A DNA stretch of 64,000 nt from Candidatus Avelusimicrobium stercoris. GTDB taxonomy: Bacteria; Elusimicrobiota; Elusimicrobia; Elusimicrobiales; Elusimicrobiaceae. The notes under the pieces were generated by a model, which worked only from the letters and a program-made list of their open reading frames with translations, was not told the origin of the DNA and did not search any database. The stretch spans positions 17,579-81,578 of the forward strand of contig DJFE01000031.1 in assembly GCA_002432025.1 (NCBI GenBank), written 5' to 3'. Shown here in pieces: positions 17,286 to 24,273 of the stretch. The translations under genes were made by a program, and so were the position numbers. The stretch's first letter is position 1; each line of letters opens with the position of its first letter.

Positions 17286-18902
17286 TTATTTGGAGAGAAT
17301 TTCCTCTTGTTCTTGCCAATTTAAGGTTTTTATTGAGAGTAATTTTTTAAGGGTACAATCAGCCGATTGGATACCGTTTAGGATAGCACGGATAATTCGC
17401 GGAGAGAGGAAACTCAAATTAAGTAGCCGAATGATATATTGATACGATACTTTTTCTTGTTTAGCGATTTGTTGTGCACTAGCCCCATTTAATATATCTT
17501 GATGCCACTTAAATGATTGCGCTAGTATTTTGGTAAGATTTTTTGTTTGCTGTTTATCTGGCTTTGTAAATTGCCCTATAATTATTTTAGCCCCATTATC
17601 TATCGTGCCAATGTGATACATCTCTGTATAGGAACTTTCCTGTTTTAATTCTTCTGGTTTGAACAAGCGCATTTCCCGGTTTTCATAGATAGCATTAAAT
17701 AGTTCTACTACTTGCTCTGTATGCAAGGTTATCTCTACTTTGTGTGGGCTTAATTGAACGCGCTTAATCAATGCTTTTTCTATGCTCCGGGTTATGGTAT
17801 AGGAAGATAAAAGTTTTAATATTTTTTTCTGCTTAGCAACTTCAAAATGTTGGATATACAAATGTATTTTAGACTTTTCACGCAAGAAACGCTCAAACCA
17901 ACTATCTATAAAGTTTTCCAGTAGTGGCAAAGAGACTTTCCCGATTTTGCCTAGTTTATTTGGCTCTTTGCGGATAATGGCTTGGCTTATGTAATAGCGG
18001 TACTTTTTACCGCTACTACCTGTACTCCAACTGGGGCTCATAGCGTTGCCTTTATCATCATATAGTTTGCCGGACAAAAGGCTTTTCTTTGGGTCATAAT
18101 GCTGACGATTAATACGGTTGTCCGCCATTACTGCTTGGACCTGTTCAAATAGTTCTATGGGGATTATGTCTTGGTGCTCCCCCTGATATCATGTCCCTTT
18201 ATGGCCTACTAAACCAATATAGGCTTTATTGCGCAAAATACAGGTTAAGTTCCCTACGGATATATTATGTCCTTGCTGTTAGAGCCAGTTTTTTAGGAGT
18301 GTGGTACTTTTGAGTTCTACATATTTTTGGAATATATCGGTAACAAGTTTTGCTTTTCCTTCATCAGGATATATCTTTTTATCCTTACGGTAATACCCCA
18401 GCGGCGGTTTGCCGCCCATCCACATACCTTTTTTCTTACTTGCGCTAATCTTATCCCTTATGCGTTCCCCTGTTACTTCCCGCTCAAATTGGGCAAAGGA
18501 TAAAAGCATATTGAGCGTAAGTCGCCCCATACTGGTAGTGGTGTTAAAATGTTGGGTAATAGATACAAACGAGGCATTGTGCTTATCTAATACCTCTACT
18601 ATCTTGCTAAAATCCATTAAACTGCGGGTTAATCGGTCTATTTTGTAAACAACGATAATATCAACAAGACCGTTTTGAACATCTTGGAGTAGTCGTTTTA
18701 GGGCCGGCCTTTCCATATTGCCGCCTGAATACCCGCCATCATCATACTCATTAGGCAATAATTGCCAATTCTCGTGCTTTTGGCTCTTAATGTAGGATTC
18801 ACACGCTTCCCGCTGGGCTTGTAAACTATTAAACTCTTGTTTTAATCCTTCTTCCGTTGATTTGCGCGTATAGATGGCACAATGTATTTTCTTGTCTCTC
18901 AT
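17286..18902 (-). pseudogene. Large serine recombinase, interrupted by two in-frame stop codons
   Basis: Read continuously this is a 538-codon serine recombinase. The N-terminal part has the resolvase core: AIYTRKSTEEGL with the catalytic Ser, the YDDGGYSGGNMERP segment, KIDRLTRS and FAQFEREVTGERIRDK. The C-terminal part has the KSLLSGKLYDDKGN zinc-ribbon-like segment and a late helix-turn-helix (QQIAKQEKVSYQYI). The same frame contains TAA at 18279-18281 and TGA at 18189-18191, with recognisable recombinase sequence between them, so these are nonsense changes rather than a frameshift. ATG 18902 overlaps the stop of the DUF2924 gene. The two halves could still be translated separately. Probably inactive. 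Confidence 0.85.
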
Positions 18903-19282
18903 TTCTTCGCTCCAAAGAATACATTTCCGTTCCAACTCTTACCTGTAATGGCTTTGGCGACCCCGGATAGGCTTTTATAGAGTGTGTTCTCATACAGATA
19001 CCCTTGTGGGACGATTTCTACTTCGTATTTGAGTCCTTGGTAGGAACGGATTAGTTTTGAGCCTATTTCTAAGGTGGATTTGGGGTGTTTGTCTGTTCCC
19101 TTAACGGCTCGGGCCACTTCACGAAACAAGCCAAGCGGAGAAATCTTCTCACGCTTGGCTTGTTCATACCATAACAAGTATTTAATAACTAAACCTCGTC
19201 CGATTGGCGGCACAGGACGGCCTATTAACTCCAGCCATTTTAACTCTAATTCCCGGGCGGTTAAATGTGTATAGTTCGGCAT
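18899..19282 (-). CDS. DUF2924 family protein, recombinase partner
   Basis: 127 residues. Matches the DUF2924 pattern: an N-terminal helix (ELELKWLELIGRPVPP), a basic middle, and the C-terminal YEVEIVPQGYLYENTLYKS then ITGKSWNGNVFFG. ATG 19282 follows AGGAGAG. DUF2924 genes are typically found directly upstream of large serine recombinases, as here, where stop and start overlap as ATGA. Role in recombination is unknown; DNA binding is a guess. Confidence 0.85.
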   Translation of the reverse strand: MPNYTHLTARELELKWLELIGRPVPPIGRGLVIKYLLWYEQAKREKISPLGLFREVARAVKGTDKHPKSTLEIGSKLIRSYQGLKYEVEIVPQGYLYENTLYKSLSGVAKAITGKSWNGNVFFGAKK

Positions 19283-19333
19283 ATTCTCTCCTATACACAT
19301 TACCGCTTATAATGCCAAGGAAGTCAAACAATA

Positions 19334-20203
19334 TTATTGAAGTGGAAAAAATCCTTTGGAAATATTGTCTACCGTAAAAACAGACACCCAGTCGTCCTGT
19401 CTTTGCAATAATGGTTGTAACTCTTGGTAATTCCTCTTGAGTTTCACATATTCTCCAAAGGCGTCGGCCAATTTTTTATTAATTACAACTTTTTTCTTTA
19501 TATCTTCAGCACAGATAATATCTAAAGTAATTCTAGGAATCGCCAAGTAATCCGTCGGCTCCCAGCCATTCTCATTTTTTAATGGAATTATAACGGTTCT
19601 AATTTCTTTTGGAGCAAGCGGTTTTTCAAAATCAATAAATACAACCCGTGTATCTGGCAAGGAATTCTCCGCAGGAGAAACCATCCCAACCAATAAAAGT
19701 TTCTTTAGCGAAGAATTTGTTTTATTTTCTAAATTCATAGATAAATTTTTACTATCTATGGACTTTTCACTTATGATGATTTTAGCCAATTCCGTTTTAG
19801 TTTTTTTCGCGGCTACAATATCATAAATAGCTTGTTCCAAGGCTTCCGCATATTGTTCTTCGGCTCTTTCCACGGCAGATTTCATAAGTTGATTGGCCCG
19901 TGCCAGAATTTGTTGATAATTAAGGCCGTGTAAGGATTTTTGGAACGCTCTCTCATTCTGCTCCTCTTGCGCTCTATCCGTTGGTATAACGCCATTAACA
20001 ACCTGTTCTTTAAGAGATTTTAAGGCCAATACACTGATAGAGAAACTAAAATTATATTTTTTTTCTGGTGGCACGGACTGACTCACTTGCTCTAGTGATG
20101 TCTTATATGTTTCCGGCGTGCGACTATCTATTGTCGGTAATGTTTTTCCACACGCAACAATAAATAAACTACTCATCCAAACAAGAAAAAATGTTCTTTT
20201 CAT
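19334..20203 (-). CDS. Putative lipoprotein, DUF6694-like N-terminus
   Basis: 289 residues. The signal ends in the lipobox-like LFIVAC-GK, so it is probably lipid-anchored. The mature N-terminus (PTIDSRTPETYKTSLEQVS) resembles DUF6694 lipoproteins, but this protein is much longer. The middle is a helical, Gln/Glu-rich segment; the C-terminal half is beta-rich (VVFIDFEKPL, VIIPLKNENG) and unrecognised. ATG 20203 has AGAGGG upstream; a longer reading to 20239 is less likely. Fourth gene of the NYN-PIF1 operon. Confidence 0.72.
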   Translation of the reverse strand: MKRTFFLVWMSSLFIVACGKTLPTIDSRTPETYKTSLEQVSQSVPPEKKYNFSFSISVLALKSLKEQVVNGVIPTDRAQEEQNERAFQKSLHGLNYQQILARANQLMKSAVERAEEQYAEALEQAIYDIVAAKKTKTELAKIIISEKSIDSKNLSMNLENKTNSSLKKLLLVGMVSPAENSLPDTRVVFIDFEKPLAPKEIRTVIIPLKNENGWEPTDYLAIPRITLDIICAEDIKKKVVINKKLADAFGEYVKLKRNYQELQPLLQRQDDWVSVFTVDNISKGFFPLQ

Positions 20204-20217
20204 AGGGATTGCCCTCT

Positions 20218-20442
20218 TTATAATGATATATTTTTCCAACAGGAAATAACTTTATTCACAATCAGTTCCGCAAATATTAATCCAATGGCTAACAAAACGC
20301 CATGAATTGTTCCGGTAAAGCAAAGGCCAACTGCTAAACCAATGCAAATGCCCATGCGAAATTTGTGATGTTGAGGCAGCATACTATGTAGTCCGCCCAC
20401 AATCAGCAAGATAAATACGCCGATTCCACCCACTAATTCCAT
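20218..20442 (-). CDS. Small membrane protein
   Basis: 74 residues with two or three hydrophobic spans (GIGVFILLIVGGL; ICIGLAVGLCFTG; VLLAIGLIFAELIV). The start has AAAGGAG and lies within the last codons of the helicase gene. No family recognised. Its place between a helicase and a lipoprotein suggests an envelope-linked part of the same operon. Confidence 0.7.
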   Translation of the reverse strand: MELVGGIGVFILLIVGGLHSMLPQHHKFRMGICIGLAVGLCFTGTIHGVLLAIGLIFAELIVNKVISCWKNISL

Positions 20443-21785
20443 AATTTTTCTCCTTTTATGTCTTTGTAAAATTTTTCTACGGCCGGATTAGATAAAATAT
20501 CTGTTGCCTGAAGTGGATTTTTAAGCCATAAGCCATCCAATGAACGAACCCGACTTAAAGCCACATAGGTTTGCCCTGTACTAAAAGCACCTTTTTCTCC
20601 TAAATCCACATAAACAGAATCAAACGTCATTCCCTGTGCTTTATGGATAGTAGTGGCCCATGCTAGTTGAATGGGGAATTGACAAAAGAAATTACCCAAA
20701 TCCTTTTCCTGCCGTCCCGTCTTTTTATTCAATATCATTTTGTACCAAATGTAACCATGTATTTCGGCTTCTACGTCTTTGTTAATTTGCACAGTGATAC
20801 TTTTTATGGTATGCTCTTTTAGGAGATTAATACTTTTAACATAGCCGATTGTGCCATTTACAAAGCGTTTATTTTCGTCATTGCGCACAAACATCACTTT
20901 CGCACCAATTTTCAAATACAACACCTTTGGGGCCGGACAATTTGCTTCCTTCCAATCATTATCGTAGCGGCTACTCTGAAAGGCCGGGATTTTATAAATG
21001 GGTTGCGGAAGTTTATCTAGTTCAGATTTGTTAATTTTTTCTGCATCTATCTTACGCGCGCACAAACAAACCGCATCTTTCGGGCGCTTATCCGTCACAC
21101 GTTTATTGAAATACGCAAGAGCGTTGGTAAAATTTTCACCATACGGCGATTCCAACGCCGCTAAATGGGTTATAAATTCTTGGTCAGTTTGACGGAAAAT
21201 CTTGGTGAAGAATATATGTTTAAAAGCCATATCCTTCCAACATTTCGCCTCAAACACATACGCCGTATTATATTCCTCTTTGCATAATTTATCTTGCAAC
21301 AAATTGGACTTCTCATTTAGTATAGGGGCCAATTGGTTCAAATCCCCCACGACTATTACTTGTTTATGTGCAAAAGGCCGGTCATCTTCTAATACTTCCT
21401 GCAAGCGTTCGTTCATTTTATCAAAAATATCTGCCCGAACCATAGAAATTTCATCAATAACTAAAATATCTAAATTTTTCCATGCCGTACGCAAGGTATT
21501 ACGGTTAGCATAATCCAACGGTGCATGGATTTCACTGGGATTGAGATGAAAAAAAGAATGAATCGTCTGCCCCTGAATATTCAAGGCGGCTATGCCTGTT
21601 GGTGCTACAAACATAGCATTTTTACTTTTTACACTTAAGAAATTGCGTAACCCCCTTAAAAAGGTAGATTTCCCTGTTCCTGGGCGGCCATGAATAAATA
21701 CATTATCCCCGTGGTTAATGTGATAAATGGCTTGTTTAATTTCGTCAGTCATTTGCAATTTAGTAGAAAGAATTTGTTTTGTCAT
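20433..21785 (-). CDS. PIF1-family (SF1B) DNA helicase
   Basis: 450 residues. Walker A GRPGTGKST at about 33-41, APTGIAALNI, LVIDEISMV (motif II), VVGDLNQLAP (motif III), a central domain with an SH3-like KIGAKVMFVRND segment, TIHKAQGMTFD (motif V) and YVALSRVRS (motif VI). PIF1 enzymes unwind 5'-3' and remove G4s or protein blocks. Compared with RecD it lacks an N-terminal extension. AAGGAGAA precedes the ATG; it is ten bases after the NYN gene. Island base composition. Confidence 0.92.
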   Translation of the reverse strand: MTKQILSTKLQMTDEIKQAIYHINHGDNVFIHGRPGTGKSTFLRGLRNFLSVKSKNAMFVAPTGIAALNIQGQTIHSFFHLNPSEIHAPLDYANRNTLRTAWKNLDILVIDEISMVRADIFDKMNERLQEVLEDDRPFAHKQVIVVGDLNQLAPILNEKSNLLQDKLCKEEYNTAYVFEAKCWKDMAFKHIFFTKIFRQTDQEFITHLAALESPYGENFTNALAYFNKRVTDKRPKDAVCLCARKIDAEKINKSELDKLPQPIYKIPAFQSSRYDNDWKEANCPAPKVLYLKIGAKVMFVRNDENKRFVNGTIGYVKSINLLKEHTIKSITVQINKDVEAEIHGYIWYKMILNKKTGRQEKDLGNFFCQFPIQLAWATTIHKAQGMTFDSVYVDLGEKGAFSTGQTYVALSRVRSLDGLWLKNPLQATDILSNPAVEKFYKDIKGEKLWN

Positions 21786-21795
21786 AAAGTTCTCC

Positions 21796-22191
21796 TTAGA
21801 AGTTAATATAAGACCAAAAACCTTTTAAAAAGGCATAAGTATATTGCACCTGTGCGCCACAAGAGCGAGCGGCTTTAATAATTTCATTATCTGCCGTTAT
21901 TACACAAACTTGGTGCGCATATTGTTGCGTATGTTCGTAAATGGAATTTACAATGAGTTTATCGGCTTTGTGGCGTGCTGAAAAAAATACGCTCATTCCA
22001 TCCGGCCTTGCAATCGCACGCTTGAAGCCATCAAAATAGCATTCAATCGTACGAGAATCATCCGCATTAAAACCAGAAAGGTAATTAACCAACTGGTCTG
22101 ATAATTCGGCTTCTAAGGCTAAATTAGGGGTTCCTTGAGGGCTGTAAACTGAACGAATCACATTGGAACCATCAATGATAAGACTGGTCAT
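21796..22191 (-). CDS. NYN-domain (YacP-like) predicted ribonuclease
   Basis: 131 residues. A PIN-like fold is indicated by IIDGSNVIRS at the N-terminus, YFDGFKR in the middle and VITADNEIIKAARSCGA near the end, which supply the conserved Asp/Asn residues of NYN nucleases. YacP (Rae1) relatives cleave mRNA; this one is shorter and sits in an island. It is the first gene of a leftward operon with PIF1; AAGGAGAA precedes the ATG. Confidence 0.85.
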   Translation of the reverse strand: MTSLIIDGSNVIRSVYSPQGTPNLALEAELSDQLVNYLSGFNADDSRTIECYFDGFKRAIARPDGMSVFFSARHKADKLIVNSIYEHTQQYAHQVCVITADNEIIKAARSCGAQVQYTYAFLKGFWSYINF

Positions 22192-22795
22192 GGCGTTCTC
22201 CTTATTTATCCCCTTTTGTTAAGGGTAATACTAAGATATGCCAACTATGGGATTACTCCCTATCGGGTGTGGCCCCCTACACTATAAGCACAAAACTGGC
22301 ATTTTATGACATTGTATTCATAAAAATTGGCTACTAGGCACCAAGCAGTGGAATAAAATATGCTTGGCCGACGCCCTACCGGAACCCTCTATTGGCCTAG
22401 TTCACGGCTCTTATTACGGAAGGAGTCGCTTTTTATAATTGTACGCATATAACCAGTAATTTCAGGTTTCCACTGAACCAATTGCATACTTAAATCCGAC
22501 AGTTTCCGTAAAACCCGCTGTTAATTGAAATTTAGGGGCAATTAACAAACTCAAGGTTTCCTTCCCCTGCAGAAAATTAATTACACATTTGGGGCAGTTT
22601 CTGACACACTAAATATGAAAATACCGTACAGCTATAAATACCCATACTGGGATAACAAGCAAGGCTATTTTCCAGTCGCCCTTCTGTATCGGACCGTTCC
22701 TGGTGCAATAAACCTTGGAGCATCCGTTGCCTAGTAATCTGTGGAGACGCATATTCAGCAAAAGCCCTCTCTTTCGCTGTCCACTGCGTTTTAAA
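22192..22795. other. 600-bp stretch without an intact gene
   Basis: Contains one copy of the CTGGCATTTTATGACA motif (22296-22311). On the minus strand two start-less open stretches look protein-like: 22389-22520 (44 codons, including LSDLSMQLVQWKPEITGYM) and a stretch ending near 22605 (TAKERAFAEYASPQITRQR). They are in different frames and resemble no family I recognise, so decayed genes are likely. Confidence 0.4.
22296..22311 (+). repeat. Island motif TGGCA-N5-TGACA, copy 1
   Basis: CTGGCATTTTATGACA, a direct repeat of TGRCA half-sites with 10-bp period. It lies about 105 bp upstream of the NYN-PIF1 operon. Confidence 0.6.
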
Positions 22796-23137
22796 TCACA
22801 TATACTCCTCAATTAAAGCCGCAATATCTGGGTGGAAGCACTGTAGCGCATAATATTTCGCATCTAAACCCATATTATCCGTTAAATGAGGATTCGCTCC
22901 CGCATCCAGCAATAATTTCACAACATCGATATGCCCATTTTGAGAAGCCAGTATTAAAGGGGTTTTGCCATTGGGATCATGCGCATTTATATCTGCCCGA
23001 GTGCGCAAAAAATCACGCACACAATATATATCCCCCATAGCTGCATAATCCAATAGTTTCATATTGCAATATGAGAGTCTAACTATATAAACAAACCATA
23101 TAACGATTAAAACTGGTATTACTAACAATAAAAACAT
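22796..23137 (-). CDS. Membrane-anchored ankyrin-repeat protein
   Basis: 113 residues. An N-terminal span (FLLLVIPVLIVIWFVYIV) is followed by about two ankyrin repeats: MKLLDYAAMGDIYCVRDFL and NGKTPLILASQNGHIDVVKLL with DAGANPH. ATG 23137 has GAGGA in front and follows the stop of the DUF805 gene by ten bases. Ankyrin repeats bind proteins; the partner is unknown. Island gene. Confidence 0.82.
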   Translation of the reverse strand: MFLLLVIPVLIVIWFVYIVRLSYCNMKLLDYAAMGDIYCVRDFLRTRADINAHDPNGKTPLILASQNGHIDVVKLLLDAGANPHLTDNMGLDAKYYALQCFHPDIAALIEEYM

Positions 23138-23147
23138 AGCAGGTTCC

Positions 23148-24059
23148 TCATTTTCCTTTGAATTTATCAATAATATTTTTAATGCTGATTACATTTTGTG
23201 ACACGCCCACTGCTAACGGAATTGTCTCAAAAAAATCCAAAAATTCTGGGGTATCTTCGGCCTTTAATTTTCTTTTTCCAATTATCACACTCGTCATATC
23301 CTTTCCTGTCGTTTTGCCACGCGCTCTCTGCAGAAAATGACTTAACGCAAATACACGGGTTCCCGTTTGACAGCCGTTTTCACCAATCAGTTCCCTGCAT
23401 ACCATATAGACAGGAATACGTTTATGGTATTCATCAATTACTTTTTTAAATGTTTTTTCGTTTGTACTGCTTTTTAAAAGAACCCGTTTCAATACCTCTG
23501 CCATAATTGGCTCTCGGCCTTTTCCAAAATTCAAAAAGAGTAACCGGTCCGTTTCCATTAGCAGCAAATAGCGCATCTCTAATTTCTCTTGCCAACTCTT
23601 CACAAGAACATCTTTATCGGTAGCCAATAAAATAAATTCTGCCAAACCGTCTCCCAACATTTGAAATTCTTCTGCTGAAGAAGTCTGTTTCTGCCCGACT
23701 GTTTTGCGCGCCACAGGAGGAACTGTATATTTTTTAGGTTCCCGGGGATCTGGGCCATATTCATTGGGTCCATCTGTGCCGCCTAATATCAACATCAATA
23801 AAAACAGAATCATCCCAGCAAGCGGAATAAATGACAAGACAATAAGCCAACCAGACCACCCGATATCATGCAAACGTTTCACATAATTGGGAATTAAAAG
23901 TAGAGAAATTCCCACCAGTATCACCCCATAACTGCCATTCCCCAACATACTCATAAGTACGCACCCTGCAACAATGGATAAGATAAATAAAAACAAAAAT
24001 TGCCTTCTGCAAATACGACCCTCCCAATCAAAAAAATGATTTAACGCCTCTATAAACAT
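23148..24059 (-). CDS. DUF805 membrane domain fused to an unknown soluble domain
   Basis: 303 residues. The first 110 match DUF805: FDWEGRICRRQFLFLF, IPNYVKRLHDIGWSGW and GTDGPNEYGPDPR, with about four spans. The remaining 190 residues are soluble, Lys-rich and unrecognised (YLLLMETDRLLFLNFGKG; TTGKDMTSVIIGKRKL). DUF805 proteins are usually 110-150 residues, so this is a fusion. AGGAGA precedes the ATG. The island TGRCA motif lies 42 bp upstream. Operon with the ankyrin gene. Confidence 0.82.
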   Translation of the reverse strand: MFIEALNHFFDWEGRICRRQFLFLFILSIVAGCVLMSMLGNGSYGVILVGISLLLIPNYVKRLHDIGWSGWLIVLSFIPLAGMILFLLMLILGGTDGPNEYGPDPREPKKYTVPPVARKTVGQKQTSSAEEFQMLGDGLAEFILLATDKDVLVKSWQEKLEMRYLLLMETDRLLFLNFGKGREPIMAEVLKRVLLKSSTNEKTFKKVIDEYHKRIPVYMVCRELIGENGCQTGTRVFALSHFLQRARGKTTGKDMTSVIIGKRKLKAEDTPEFLDFFETIPLAVGVSQNVISIKNIIDKFKGK

Positions 24060-24100
24060 ACGTTTTCTCCTGTAATTGGTTTGCTATTTAACAAACAAAT

Positions 24101-24116
24101 CTGGCATTTTATGACA
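24101..24116 (+). repeat. Island motif TGGCA-N5-TGACA, copy 2
   Basis: CTGGCATTTTATGACA, identical to copy 1, upstream of the DUF805-ankyrin operon. Confidence 0.6.
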
Positions 24117-24200
24117 ATTTGTCTATACAAAACCTATTTTTTCATATAAAACGCCCTAATTGTAGACCTCGTGGAATTCTGTGAAGTATCCATAAAACAC

Positions 24201-24227
24201 GAAAGCCCCTCATTAATAGGGGCTTTC
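24201..24227 (-). terminator. Terminator-like hairpin after the kinase gene
   Basis: GAAAGCCCCT and AGGGGCTTTC form a ten-bp perfect stem with a 7-nt loop. The T run on the minus strand is short, so strength is uncertain. Confidence 0.55.
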
Positions 24228-24242
24228 TGGCATTTTTTGACA
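24227..24242 (+). repeat. Island motif TGGCA-N5-TGACA, copy 3
   Basis: CTGGCATTTTTTGACA, one base different from copies 1 and 2, between the kinase 3' end and the DUF805 gene. Confidence 0.55.
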
Positions 24243-24273
24243 GTTGTATAGGAAATTTACAAATAAATTAAGA

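Noticed and set aside
18189..18191. UGA as a recoded Trp codon in the recombinase
   Set aside because: The same gene also has a TAA stop, and no other gene in the window needs recoded UGA.
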